From assembly GCF_009193325.2 (NCBI RefSeq), contig NZ_CP059856.1:2542001-2606000 (forward strand): DNA of 64,000 bases. Reading direction: 5' to 3'. The notes under the pieces were generated by a model. The model did no database searches. It was not told the origin of the DNA and saw nothing but the letters and a program-made list of their open reading frames with translations. The position numbers and the translations under genes were made by a program. Shown here piece after piece: positions 9,262-18,490 of this stretch (its first letter is position 1; each line of letters begins with the position of its first letter). The stretch comes from Bacteroides zhangwenhongii. GTDB lineage: Bacteria > Bacteroidota > Bacteroidia > Bacteroidales > Bacteroidaceae.

Positions 9262-12200
9262 ATGGACGAGAGATTGGACAAAGTCAAGGTGCAATGCGAC
9301 TATTTACCGCTTATTAATTTTGCGATACAACAAAACGGTGCATCAATCATTCATCAGCTTTCTATTGAGAATACAACGCCTGCCCCGCTGAAGGACATTC
9401 AGGTACAAATCACGACAGAACCGACTTTCGGAAACGCTGCTCCGATAGCTGTGGCACAGATTCCGCCCAATGAATCGATATGCCTGTCGTCATTCAATCT
9501 CACTTTGTCCGCCAACTATTTCACACAGCTGACCGAACGTTTATCCGGCAATCTGAAAATTGAAATTACCTCCGAAGCAGAATCCGTATTCTGCCAAACC
9601 TACCCTATCGACATTCTGGCATACGACCAATGGGGAGGGCTCAATGTATTGCCCGAAATGCTGGCCGCTTTCATCACCCCCAATCATACAGCCATTGTGC
9701 CGATCATCAAGAGAGCCGCTTCCATCTTGGGACAATGGACTGACAATCCGTCCCTCGACGAATATCAAAGCCGCACTCCGGACCGGGTAAGGAAACAGAT
9801 GGCCGCCATCTACACGGCTATCACGGAACAACAGATTATATACAGCACCATCCCCGCCAGCTTCGAGGAATATGGGCAACGTGTACGGCTAGCCGACTCC
9901 GTGATGGCACAAAAATTGGGAACCTGTCTGGATATGGCTTTACTCTATGCTTCCTGTCTGGAAGCAATCGGGCTGAATGCTCTCATTATCATCACTCAAG
10001 GGCATGCTTTTGCTGGAGCCTGGCTAGTGCCGGAGACTTTCCCGGATCCTACCATTGACGATGTTTCCCTGTTAACCAAACGGACAGCCGAAGGAATATA
10101 CGACATTACTTTAGTTGAAACGACCTGCATGAACATGGGACATTCGTCCGATTTCGACGATGCAGTGAAGAAAGCGAACGGAAAGCTGACGGATGGAAAC
10201 AGTTTCATTCTTGCCATAGATGTGAAAAGAGCGAGACATTCGGGCATCCGCCCCATCCCCCAACGCATTCTGCACGGGCAGGTATGGGAAGTAGAAGAAA
10301 AGGAGACCGACATTCAAAGAAGTGCCGTTCATGCCACTCCGCAAAGTATCAATCCGTATGATTTATCGGGCAATGAAACCCAGGCCGTGATTACCAAACA
10401 ACTGTTATGGGAAAGACGGTTGCTGGATTTAAGCCTGCGCAACAATCTGCTGAATATCCGGATTACCAAAAACACGCTCCAACTCATCCCGGCTAATCTA
10501 TCCTGTCTGGAAGATGCATTGGCCGACGGAGAAGAATTCCGCATCCTTCACCGCCCTGCCGATTGGGAAAGTCCGGCGATGGACTTCGGGATTTATTCCT
10601 CCATACCGGAGTCTGATCCCATGGTTGGTTTCATCAACTCGGAACTTTCACAGAAAAGGTTACGTTTCTATCTGCCCGAAAACGATTTAAGTAAGGCACT
10701 GACTCACTTATACCGTTCTTCACGTACTTCTATCGAAGAGAATGGAGCCAACACGCTCTATCTGGCTCTCGGACTTTTGAAATGGTACGAGACACCTTCC
10801 AGCGAACGCCCCCGATATGCCCCCATCCTGCTATTACCGGTTGAAATTATCCGTAAATCGGCAGCCAAAGGTTACGTAATCCGTTCCCGGGAAGAAGAAA
10901 CAATGATGAACATCACCTTATTGGAAATGCTTCGCCAAAACTTCGGAATCACCATATCAGGATTGGACCCGTTGCCTACCGACGAAAGCGGCGTAAACGT
11001 CAAGCTGATTTATTCCATTATCCGCAACAGCATTAAGAACCAGCGTAAATGGGACGTGGAAGAGCAAGCGATTCTGGGTATCTTCTCTTTCAACAAGTTC
11101 ATCATGTGGAATGACATTCACAACAATGCCAACAAACTGATTCAGAACAAGATTGTGTCCAGCCTCATCAACGGAAAGATAGAATGGGAAGCCGCCACAG
11201 AGGAAATAGATGCAGCGGATATGGACAAACAAGTGTCGCCCGCAGATATTGTATTACCCATCATCGCCGATTCTTCGCAACTGGAAGCCATCTACGAAGC
11301 CGTACACGACAAGACTTTCATCCTGCACGGCCCTCCGGGAACAGGAAAATCGCAAACGATTACCAATATCATCGCTAACGCGCTTTACAAAGGAAAACGT
11401 GTCTTATTTGTAGCGGAAAAGATGGCTGCCCTCTCCGTTGTGCAAAACAGGCTGGCAGCTATCGGCCTGGCTCCGTTCTGTCTGGAAATTCATTCCAACA
11501 AAACAAAGAAATCCGCCGTTATCTCGCAACTGAAAGAAACTACGGAAATTATCAAGCAGACACCTCCCGAAGAATTCAGAAAGGAAGCGGAACGCCTGCT
11601 GAATTTACGGGCGGAATTGAATCAATATATCGAAGCCCTGCATAAAGAATACCCGTTCGGAGTTTCATTATACGACGCCATTATTCATTATCAATCCGTG
11701 GACGTCGAATCTTGTTTTGATATTCCACAAGCTTATCTGGATACATTAGATAAAGACACATTTGCCCAATGGGAAGATGCCATCGAGCTGTTAGTCCGGA
11801 CAGCCAATGCGTGCGGACATCCTTACCAGCATCCATTAACCGGTATCTCGATTACCGAATATTCATCAGCCGTTAAGGAGGAATCCTCCCAACTGCTCAC
11901 CGGATTTATCGACCTGTTAACTACCATCCGGCAGAAGCTGGATGTATTCTCCATACTTCTAAAAGATACGGATATACACCCTACACGCAAGGATTTCCAG
12001 ACAATCTCCCACATCATCCGGAGAATACTCGACATTCCGGAACTGACTCCCGGATTGCTGACTTTGCCGTTGCTCAACGAAACACTGAATGAATACCGGG
12101 AAGTAGTGGTTCACGGACGGAAACGGGATGAACAAAGGAAAGAGATAGAAACCGGATTCACCCAAGAAATCCTGTCCATCAACGCAAAGCAGATGTTAGC

Positions 12201-15147
12201 CGAATGGAACCGGGTATCCGGTCAATGGTTCCTTCCCAGATATTTCGGACAGCGGAAAATCAGAAAGGCAATCAACATATATGCTTTAAAAACGATTGAA
12301 ACAGAAGATATCAAACCTCTGCTCCACCGCATTATCCGGTATCAGGAAGAAGCAGAAGCCGTCCGGAAATACATCGGGCAACTTCCCTCCCTATTCGGAC
12401 GCCCCGGCAAGAACGAGGATTGGAACACCATTGAGCAGATAATCGACGACATGGCTTCCCTTCATTCTCATTTGTTGAACTACGCAAAAGACATTGCCAA
12501 AGTTTCGCAAATCAAGCAGAATTTGTCCGCACAACTCACTGAAGGAATTCAAACATTCAGAGATATTCATGCTCATTCTTTCAATGAACTGTATCAACTC
12601 GCAGATACACTCACAGCCACCGAAAAGAAATTGTCCGGCATGCTGGGTATCTCGATCGAAGAACTTTATACCGATTCAGCCGACTGGATAACAATTGCCT
12701 TATCAAAAGCCCGAACCTGGAAAGAGAACCTCGACAAGCTCAAGGACTGGTATCAGTGGCTACAAGCCTACCAAACCCTGCATAGTCTGGGAATAGGATT
12801 TATCGCGACGGAATATAAAGAAAAGAATATTCCTACCGGCCAACTTACAGACAGCTTCCGCAAGAGTTTCTATCAGGCGGCTATCCGGTATATCATTACC
12901 AAAGAGCCGACTCTGGAATTATTCAACGGTAAGATATTCAATGACATCATTGCTAAATACAAACAAATATCCGCCAAATTCGAAGAAACGACGCAAAGAG
13001 AATTATTTGCCCGGTTGGCCTCCAACATTCCGTCTTTCACTCATGAAGCCATCCAAAGTTCCGAAGTGGGTATCCTTCAAAAGAATATCCGCAACAATGC
13101 CCGCGGCATATCTATTCGCAAGCTGTTCGACCAGATTCCCACTTTATTGTCGCGCATGTGCCCGTGTATGCTGATGAGTCCTCTTTCCGTCGCTCAATTC
13201 ATCGATACGGACGCTGATAAATTTGATTTGATTGTCTTTGATGAAGCCTCACAGATGCCTACTTATGAAGCGGTGGGCGCCATTGCACGGGGTAAAAACG
13301 TCATTATCGTAGGCGACCCGAAACAAATGCCTCCTACCAGTTTCTTCTCGGTCAACACCATTGATGAAGACAACATTGAAATGGAAGATTTGGAGAGTAT
13401 CCTTGACGACTGTCTCGCCCTGTCTATCCCTTCCAAATATTTATTATGGCACTACCGAAGCAAACATGAGAGCCTCATCGCTTTCAGCAACTCCGAATAT
13501 TACGATAACAAACTGATGACTTTCCCCTCACCGGACAACATTGAATCGAAAGTCAGGATAGTCAACATCAACGGTTACTATGATAAAGGCAAGTCGCGCC
13601 AGAACCGGGCGGAAGCTCAAGCAGTGGTGGACGAAATAGCCAGAAGATTGAGAAGCGAAGAATTAAGAAAGAAAAGTATCGGTGTAGTCACTTTCAGCAT
13701 TGTCCAACAAGCCTTGATAGAAGACTTATTATCCGACCTTTTTATCTTTTACCCCGAACTGGAAACTCTTGCGCTGGAATGCGACGAACCGTTATTTATC
13801 AAGAACCTGGAGAATGTGCAGGGAGACGAACGCGATGTTATTCTCTTCTCTGTGGGCTATGGCCCGGATACAGAAGGGCGCGTCAGCATGAATTTCGGAC
13901 CACTGAACCGGGCAGGCGGCGAAAGAAGATTGAATGTAGCCGTTTCCCGTGCCCGGTATGAGATGATTATCTATTCCACCCTAAGGTCGGATATGATCGA
14001 CCTGAACCGGACTTCTTCTATTGGAGTAGCCGGACTAAAACGTTTCCTCGAATATGCGGAGAAGGGAACCCGGAGCACCATCAGCAGTGTGCCAAGACAA
14101 CTGTCGGAAGCAACAGCCTCCATCGAAACGCTCATTGCCGACAGACTGCGCTCATTGGGTTACACCGTGCATACAGACATCGGTTGCTCCGGATACAAAA
14201 TAGACATAGGTATCGTCGACACCGAAAATACCTCTAACTATCAGTTAGGTATTATCTGCGACGGCAAAAACTACAAACGTACCAAGACCGCACGTGACCG
14301 GGAAATTGTGCAGAATAATGTATTGAAAGCACTCGGATGGAACATCTACCGGATATGGACAATGGACTGGTGGGAAAAGCCGGACGAAGTAATGGCAACT
14401 ATCCAAGAGGCTATCGCCCGGAAAAAGAGTTCAAAGGTCGGTTCAATGACAGCAGCCGAAATTAACTCAACTCCCACAGAAGTGGCAGCACCTGCACCGA
14501 CGGCACAGATAACCAACAATGAGATTTCATTCGTGCTCAAGGCATCGCCTGTTGCTCCTGAAAAGCAAGCAACTTCCGTTCTTTCTACGCAAAACCGGAT
14601 AGAACAAAAGTACAAGTTTGCAAAGATTACCCCATACAATTATTCACCGGAAGACTTTTTCTTTACGGACAGTTACTCTATCCTCCTCTCCCAAATACGG
14701 AAGATTATGGAAAGTGAGGCGCCAATCAGTAAATCTCTGCTCTGTAAGAAAATCCTGTCCGAATGGGGAATCAGCCGCTTGGGAACACGGGTAGAGGCAC
14801 AGATAGAAACAGCACTCGACACATTGAATATCTATCGCACAGAATACGAAGGACTTGTCTTCTGCTGGAACGACAAAGAGCAATGCGCTTCCTATTCAAT
14901 CTATCGCCCGGTTTCCGACCGGGAAGCGACAGACATACCACCTGAAGAGATAGCCAATGCCATCCGGCAACTATTGACCGACTCCATCAGCCTGCCTGCG
15001 GCAGATTTGATAAAAGCATGCGCACAACAGTTCGGCTTTGCCCGTATGGGATCGAACATAGACGCTGCCATGCAAAGAGGTATTCGCGAAGCAGTGAAAA
15101 GACATTACGCCAAGATAGAAAATGAACGGGTAACGATTGCCAATTAG
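9262..15147 (+). CDS. Giant DUF4011 helicase-nuclease (SF1 helicase, Vsr-like endonuclease, DUF3320)
   Basis: A 1961-aa single-chain protein. The start at 9262 (MDERLDKVKVQ) is preferred over ATG 9190 and TTG 9175 because those overlap the rpsA promoter region and add a stretch unlike the rest. Order of parts: an N-terminal beta domain; a transglutaminase-like segment (KLGTCLDMALLYASCLEAIGL); a DUF4011 region; an SF1 helicase core with Walker A GPPGTGKS at residues 690-697; a long helical insertion; Walker B FDEASQMP near residue 1327 followed by GDPKQMPP; a C-terminal helicase lobe with VSRARYEMI; a PD-(D/E)xK/Vsr-type nuclease near 1615-1720 (KIDIGIVD, then GIICDGKNYKRTKTARDRE); and a DUF3320-like tail. 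Such helicase-nucleases act on nucleic acids and are often found in defence islands; a role against phage is inference. It ends 1 nt from the stop codon of the convergent retron RT. Confidence 0.85.
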   Translation: MDERLDKVKVQCDYLPLINFAIQQNGASIIHQLSIENTTPAPLKDIQVQITTEPTFGNAAPIAVAQIPPNESICLSSFNLTLSANYFTQLTERLSGNLKIEITSEAESVFCQTYPIDILAYDQWGGLNVLPEMLAAFITPNHTAIVPIIKRAASILGQWTDNPSLDEYQSRTPDRVRKQMAAIYTAITEQQIIYSTIPASFEEYGQRVRLADSVMAQKLGTCLDMALLYASCLEAIGLNALIIITQGHAFAGAWLVPETFPDPTIDDVSLLTKRTAEGIYDITLVETTCMNMGHSSDFDDAVKKANGKLTDGNSFILAIDVKRARHSGIRPIPQRILHGQVWEVEEKETDIQRSAVHATPQSINPYDLSGNETQAVITKQLLWERRLLDLSLRNNLLNIRITKNTLQLIPANLSCLEDALADGEEFRILHRPADWESPAMDFGIYSSIPESDPMVGFINSELSQKRLRFYLPENDLSKALTHLYRSSRTSIEENGANTLYLALGLLKWYETPSSERPRYAPILLLPVEIIRKSAAKGYVIRSREEETMMNITLLEMLRQNFGITISGLDPLPTDESGVNVKLIYSIIRNSIKNQRKWDVEEQAILGIFSFNKFIMWNDIHNNANKLIQNKIVSSLINGKIEWEAATEEIDAADMDKQVSPADIVLPIIADSSQLEAIYEAVHDKTFILHGPPGTGKSQTITNIIANALYKGKRVLFVAEKMAALSVVQNRLAAIGLAPFCLEIHSNKTKKSAVISQLKETTEIIKQTPPEEFRKEAERLLNLRAELNQYIEALHKEYPFGVSLYDAIIHYQSVDVESCFDIPQAYLDTLDKDTFAQWEDAIELLVRTANACGHPYQHPLTGISITEYSSAVKEESSQLLTGFIDLLTTIRQKLDVFSILLKDTDIHPTRKDFQTISHIIRRILDIPELTPGLLTLPLLNETLNEYREVVVHGRKRDEQRKEIETGFTQEILSINAKQMLAEWNRVSGQWFLPRYFGQRKIRKAINIYALKTIETEDIKPLLHRIIRYQEEAEAVRKYIGQLPSLFGRPGKNEDWNTIEQIIDDMASLHSHLLNYAKDIAKVSQIKQNLSAQLTEGIQTFRDIHAHSFNELYQLADTLTATEKKLSGMLGISIEELYTDSADWITIALSKARTWKENLDKLKDWYQWLQAYQTLHSLGIGFIATEYKEKNIPTGQLTDSFRKSFYQAAIRYIITKEPTLELFNGKIFNDIIAKYKQISAKFEETTQRELFARLASNIPSFTHEAIQSSEVGILQKNIRNNARGISIRKLFDQIPTLLSRMCPCMLMSPLSVAQFIDTDADKFDLIVFDEASQMPTYEAVGAIARGKNVIIVGDPKQMPPTSFFSVNTIDEDNIEMEDLESILDDCLALSIPSKYLLWHYRSKHESLIAFSNSEYYDNKLMTFPSPDNIESKVRIVNINGYYDKGKSRQNRAEAQAVVDEIARRLRSEELRKKSIGVVTFSIVQQALIEDLLSDLFIFYPELETLALECDEPLFIKNLENVQGDERDVILFSVGYGPDTEGRVSMNFGPLNRAGGERRLNVAVSRARYEMIIYSTLRSDMIDLNRTSSIGVAGLKRFLEYAEKGTRSTISSVPRQLSEATASIETLIADRLRSLGYTVHTDIGCSGYKIDIGIVDTENTSNYQLGIICDGKNYKRTKTARDREIVQNNVLKALGWNIYRIWTMDWWEKPDEVMATIQEAIARKKSSKVGSMTAAEINSTPTEVAAPAPTAQITNNEISFVLKASPVAPEKQATSVLSTQNRIEQKYKFAKITPYNYSPEDFFFTDSYSILLSQIRKIMESEAPISKSLLCKKILSEWGISRLGTRVEAQIETALDTLNIYRTEYEGLVFCWNDKEQCASYSIYRPVSDREATDIPPEEIANAIRQLLTDSISLPAADLIKACAQQFGFARMGSNIDAAMQRGIREAVKRHYAKIENERVTIAN

Positions 15148-15148
15148 A

Positions 15149-16279
15149 TTAATACCCTTTCTCCAAACATTTCAAACGGTTAATAGAATCGGATACATAC
15201 GCATTGTCCGGTTCTATTGACCGCCAATAACAAAGTTCTCCAATCAGCCGTTTCAGATAAACAGGATCACTCGAGCCAATCCGGCGCTGATGTTCCGCCA
15301 AGCCTTTCGTCAGGATAAAATAGACATTCTTCCGGATCTCTCTCTTTCTGGCTTTAGGGATTGTCAGTTTCGCACCGGAAGAGACAGATACTCCTGTAAT
15401 AATCTTCCTGCCATACTCATTGATAAAACGGGTCTTCTTATGATTCGGTTCGAATTTCTCATCACGGATGATTTGCTTGATCCGGGGAATGATTTGTTCT
15501 TTGGGGAACACATCTCCCGAAAAAGTCAGGTCGTCGGCATAGCGGGTATAAGTCAGTCCGTATTCCGCTGCCAGTGCAGCCAATTTCTTGTCCATCTCAT
15601 ACCCCACGATATTGCTTAACGCCGGACTTGTAGGTGCTCCCTGCGGCAAGTGCCTGTACAAGCAGCACAACACTCCCAATACTTTAGACACATTTTCCGG
15701 ATAACCAATCTTCTCAAATGTCTTTTTCACCCTCCGGCTCCGTATCGAAAAGAAAAAATCATGAATATCCATTTTCAAGACATACCGTTTTCCCAGATGG
15801 GGACTGGCATTATCAACCACAGAATGATTGCTCCGGAAACCTACTGCCGCCGGATGAATCATTGTCACAGATGATAATATTCGAGAATTAATAGTGGTTT
15901 GAATAGATTGTAATTCTTTGTCAGGAGCAGAAATCATCCGATAACCTCCTTTTCTTTTTCTCATCCAGAACTCCCGGTAATGTTCGGAAACATCCCGTAG
16001 AATTTCCTTCAACCGTGCCGTTTCCACTCCCAACAAGTTGGCGCACCAAACAACAGCCGCTTCATCAAACTTTTGAACATACTGCGCTCTCGGAACAGTT
16101 CCCCCCAAAGCATGCCTAAGCCAGGCTCCGTGTTCCCATTTTACCTTAGTAGTCTTTTCTTCCTTACCACTGCTTGTTGCTTTCCATCTTTTATACCCCT
16201 CCTGTTTCCTGCTTGAGGAAATCATCTTATAAACCAGGAAAGCGGTGATAACAATGATCGTTATTAAAATTCCGTCCAT
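15149..16279 (-). CDS. Retron reverse transcriptase with N-terminal membrane helix
   Basis: A 376-aa reverse transcriptase. Retron-type signatures are visible: NAxxH as NASPH (157-161), the metal-binding MDIHDFF (Asp171), QGAPTSPALSNI (213-224), the catalytic YADD box (247-250, in YTRYADDLTFSG), and the domain-7 ITGVSV (294-299) in the place of retron VTG, followed by a basic Lys/Arg segment that would contact the msr RNA. No maturase or HNH domain is present, which argues against a group II intron, and no template/variable repeat is seen, which argues against a diversity-generating element. The first 20 residues (MDGILITIIVITAFLVYKMI) form one hydrophobic helix followed by a basic stretch, predicting an inner-membrane anchor with the RT in the cytoplasm. 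This is unusual and could serve as, or recruit, the effector. A structured RNA locus with flanking inverted repeats lies 27 nt upstream. Confidence 0.88.
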   Translation of the reverse strand: MDGILITIIVITAFLVYKMISSSRKQEGYKRWKATSSGKEEKTTKVKWEHGAWLRHALGGTVPRAQYVQKFDEAAVVWCANLLGVETARLKEILRDVSEHYREFWMRKRKGGYRMISAPDKELQSIQTTINSRILSSVTMIHPAAVGFRSNHSVVDNASPHLGKRYVLKMDIHDFFFSIRSRRVKKTFEKIGYPENVSKVLGVLCCLYRHLPQGAPTSPALSNIVGYEMDKKLAALAAEYGLTYTRYADDLTFSGDVFPKEQIIPRIKQIIRDEKFEPNHKKTRFINEYGRKIITGVSVSSGAKLTIPKARKREIRKNVYFILTKGLAEHQRRIGSSDPVYLKRLIGELCYWRSIEPDNAYVSDSINRLKCLEKGY

Positions 16280-16306
16280 TTTGTATATGCATATAAAAAA
16301 GAGAGA

Positions 16307-16434
16307 AGAGAGGATGAGTTATTTACTAAAATAAATTTAGGTATTTATACCTTAGAATTTATTTTCTAGGAAAATACCTGTGCTTATGAGGCGACTACAC
16401 CTCTTTGATGCTAAATTCTGCCCTCATCCTCTCT
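16307..16434 (-). ncRNA. Retron msr-msd RNA locus
   Basis: Read on the minus strand, the RNA begins and ends with a perfect 12-bp inverted repeat (AGAGAGGATGAG at 16434-16423 and its complement at 16318-16307), the expected a1/a2 pair. After a1 comes TTAGC (16414-16410), matching the usual context of the branching guanosine; the candidate G is opposite position 16411. Next is a 6-bp hairpin (GAGGTG/CGCCTC, loop TAGT, 16403-16388), as in msr. Then comes a long AT-rich hairpin (AAAATAAATT arms at 16365-16356 and 16337-16328 with an inner AGGTA stem), as in msd. It ends 27 nt before the RT start codon. The msDNA would be short, perhaps 45-65 nt. The exact 3' end of the cDNA cannot be set from sequence. 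Confidence 0.75.
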
Positions 16435-16438
16435 GCAG

Positions 16439-16446
16439 CAAAGATA
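16439..16446 (-). promoter_or_regulatory. Promoter -7 element of the retron RNA
   Basis: TATCTTTG on the minus strand fits TAnnTTTG. The element ends 4 nt upstream of the a1 repeat, so transcription should begin at or within a few nt of the msr-msd RNA. No convincing TTTG -33 element is present at 19-21 nt. Confidence 0.55.
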
Positions 16447-16500
16447 AGGATAAAAAATGATAGTTAGAGCGGATTGGAGCAAGAAGGTTGTAAACAAGGG

Positions 16501-16597
16501 GATTAGAGAGTAACAGACTGCACTGTCGCAGCCAAACCGGAGCCATCGAAAAGCCAACTGAGACCTCAGTTACGTTACTATCCCGTTACTCTGTTCC
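16501..16597. repeat. Nested palindromes between retron and integrase element
   Basis: AGAGTAAC (16507-16514) and its complement GTTACTCT (16585-16592) flank a second palindrome, AACTGAG-AC-CTCAGTT (16556-16571). This falls between the retron promoter and the GC-richer start of the integrase element. It could be part of an attachment region, or a terminator-like structure. CAGTTAC...CGTTACT (16567-16590) is also found, with a slightly different spacer, at 26709-26735 beyond the right end of the element. Confidence 0.4.
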
Positions 16598-16732
16598 GAA
16601 AGGCAAAGACGGTTTTGAGTGGATTTCAAAGCGCTGAAATACAAGCTCTATTCGCCTTGTTCCGCTTGCAAATATAGCCGGATTTCCGAAATTCGGGCAG
16701 AGGGAGGCGAAAAAAGTTCTATTTCGGGTGCG

Positions 16733-16776
16733 ATTGCGTTGATATGCTGCGATTTGCGTATCGAAGAACAACTCTA
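16733..16776 (+). repeat. Left terminal inverted repeat of the element
   Basis: The inner 30 nt (16747-16776) match the reverse complement of 26669-26698 at 25 of 30 positions, including CTGCG, TTTGC and an unbroken GAACAACTCTA. Similarity continues more weakly for 14 nt outward. Confidence 0.55.
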
Positions 16777-16812
16777 CAAGAAATAATTTTGTAACCAAAA
16801 AATTGTAGAGTT
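16770..16812 (+). promoter_or_regulatory. Hairpin and -7 element in the integrase leader
   Basis: A perfect 10-bp inverted repeat, AACTCTACAA (16770-16779) and TTGTAGAGTT (16803-16812), ends at the base before the integrase ATG. Its 23-nt loop holds TAATTTTG (16784-16791), which fits the Bacteroides -7 consensus. The structure could be an operator, or could control integrase translation. The 5' arm overlaps the element's left terminal repeat. Confidence 0.5.
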
Positions 16813-18045
16813 ATGAGATCGACATTCAAAGTTTTGTTTTATCTAAAACGCAATGCCCCGAAAAAGAACGGGCTTATTCCGGTCATGTGCCGTATTACCG
16901 TAAACGGCAAAATCGCTCAATTCAGTTGCAAGCTGGACGTGGAGGAGAAATCGTGGAACGTAAAGTCGGGCCGCGTTTCCGGTCGCAGCATCGTGGCGCA
17001 GGAGGCTAACCGGATATTGGATAAGATTCGTGTGGGCATCGATCGAGCCTATCAGCAGATCAGCGACCGCGACAACTACGTTACCGCCGAGAAAGTCCGC
17101 AATGCCTATTTAGGTTTAGGCATGAATCACGAGACGCTGCTCGCCGTATTTCGCCAGCATAACGAGGATTACGAGAAGCAGGTCGGCAAACTCAAAAGCC
17201 TACGCAGCTATTGGAAATACTGCGTCGTTTACAAACACCTCGCGGAGTTTGTCGAAAAGCGGTATAAGGTCAGCGACATTGCGCTCAAAGAACTTACTCC
17301 GGCATTTATCACGGACTTCGAGTTGTTCCTCAAAGTGGAAAAGAACCACTGCAACAATACGGTCTGGTCGTATATGATGCCGTTTCGGAAGATTATCTAC
17401 ATGGCCGTTAATAACGGCTTGTTGCAGCGCGATCCGTTCTTCGCGTACAACATCACCAAAGAGGAGACCAAACGGGGCTTTCTGACCAAAGATGAAATCA
17501 GACTCCTGATCGACGGGACGTTCAAGAAGCCGAGTTACACACTGATCCGCGACCTGTTTATCTTCTGCACGTTCACGGGATTGAGCTGGACGGATATGGC
17601 GAATCTTACCCAAGCGAACCTGCAAACTTCGTTCGACGGACATTTATGGTTGAACACCAACCGTCAGAAAACGGGTGTCGAAACTAATATCCGGCTGTTG
17701 GATGTCGCCAAGCATATCATCGAGAAGTATCGCGATATGGCACCCGACGGAAGGCTCCTGCCCGTTCCATGCTACAATAATTGTAAAAACAGCATTAAGG
17801 CCATAGCGAAGAGATGCGGCATCGAGAAAAACGTCACGTGGCACATGAGCCGCCATACCTACGCCACGACGGTCTGCCTGTCGAACGACGTACCTATCGA
17901 AACGCTCTCGAAGATGTTGGGACACCGCAGCATCCGCACGACGCAAATCTATGCGAAGATTACAGCCGAGAAAGTGAGCCGCGACATGGAGAAACTCGCG
18001 CAGCGTATCGAGCAGATGGAGAGCTTTATTTGTCAAGCGATTTAA
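16813..18045 (+). CDS. Tyrosine recombinase/integrase, Bacteroides IntDOT type
   Basis: A 410-aa site-specific recombinase expected to integrate and excise the element. The N-terminus has an Arm-DNA-binding domain (STFKVLFYLKRNAPKKNGLIPVMCRITVNGK). A SAM-like core-binding domain covers roughly residues 110-210, and the catalytic domain follows. Visible catalytic residues are the Lys in NRQKTG, His344 and Arg347 in HMSRH, the LGH histidine, and nucleophile Tyr380 in TTQIYAKI. The first catalytic Arg is replaced in FTGLSWTD, as in the IntDOT group. It has a higher GC content than surrounding chromosomal genes. Its leader is a perfect hairpin that reaches the start codon. Confidence 0.93.
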   Translation: MRSTFKVLFYLKRNAPKKNGLIPVMCRITVNGKIAQFSCKLDVEEKSWNVKSGRVSGRSIVAQEANRILDKIRVGIDRAYQQISDRDNYVTAEKVRNAYLGLGMNHETLLAVFRQHNEDYEKQVGKLKSLRSYWKYCVVYKHLAEFVEKRYKVSDIALKELTPAFITDFELFLKVEKNHCNNTVWSYMMPFRKIIYMAVNNGLLQRDPFFAYNITKEETKRGFLTKDEIRLLIDGTFKKPSYTLIRDLFIFCTFTGLSWTDMANLTQANLQTSFDGHLWLNTNRQKTGVETNIRLLDVAKHIIEKYRDMAPDGRLLPVPCYNNCKNSIKAIAKRCGIEKNVTWHMSRHTYATTVCLSNDVPIETLSKMLGHRSIRTTQIYAKITAEKVSRDMEKLAQRIEQMESFICQAI

Positions 18046-18068
18046 TGAACTTAAAAAAACAGAAGACG

Positions 18069-18437
18069 ATGAAAAGAGAAATAATCACGATAGACGAGTA
18101 CGGCAGATTGAATATACCGACCGACACGGTAAGCGTATGGATGACGGAAGCGGAAATAGTCGAACTGTTCGGCACGACCGCCGGAGCGGTACATACGGGT
18201 ATCAAAACTATCTTCAAAGAAAACGTCCTACACGACTACGATGTCTGCAAGTGTATCCGTCTGGACAGCGGCAACAGTGCGGACGTGTATAATATGGAGG
18301 TCATCGTAGCTCTCGCGTTCCGACTGAACACCTACCCTGCGTCGGTTTTCAGAAAGTGGCTGGTAAAGAGAGCTACCGCACCCCGACGCACGACACCTCC
18401 GATTGTCATTCGGTATAAGGATGGACTTCTGAATTGA
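18069..18437 (+). CDS. RhuM-like small protein of the integrase module
   Basis: A 122-aa protein starting 23 nt after the integrase. The chosen start gives MKREIITIDEYGRLNIP; longer in-frame extensions overlap the integrase and have non-coding character. A winged-helix-like stretch (VWMTEAEIVELFGTTAGAVHTGIKTIFKENVL) and the following NMEVIVALAFRLNT resemble the RhuM/virulence-protein domain that often accompanies integrases in Bacteroides mobile elements. A DNA-binding regulatory role is likely but unproven. A terminator follows directly. Confidence 0.7.
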   Translation: MKREIITIDEYGRLNIPTDTVSVWMTEAEIVELFGTTAGAVHTGIKTIFKENVLHDYDVCKCIRLDSGNSADVYNMEVIVALAFRLNTYPASVFRKWLVKRATAPRRTTPPIVIRYKDGLLN

Positions 18438-18453
18438 ACCGGACAAGCAAGGA

Positions 18454-18490
18454 AACGGGCAAGCTGCGACACCTGCCCGTTGTCGTTTTC
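18454..18490 (+). terminator. Terminator after the integrase module
   Basis: AACGGGCA (18454-18461) pairs with TGCCCGTT (18474-18481), a 12-nt loop, followed by a T-rich stretch. Confidence 0.65.

Noticed and set aside
15149..16279. Group II intron or diversity-generating RT
   Set aside because: No maturase domain or intron RNA ends, and no template/variable repeat or accessory gene; the motifs and upstream RNA are those of a retron.
16280..16812. tRNA gene as the integration site
   Set aside because: No cloverleaf or T-loop consensus could be found here or near the right end.
17814..18068. N-terminal extension of the RhuM-like protein
   Set aside because: It lies in another frame over the integrase's conserved catalytic end, and the ATG at 18069 gives a normal start.
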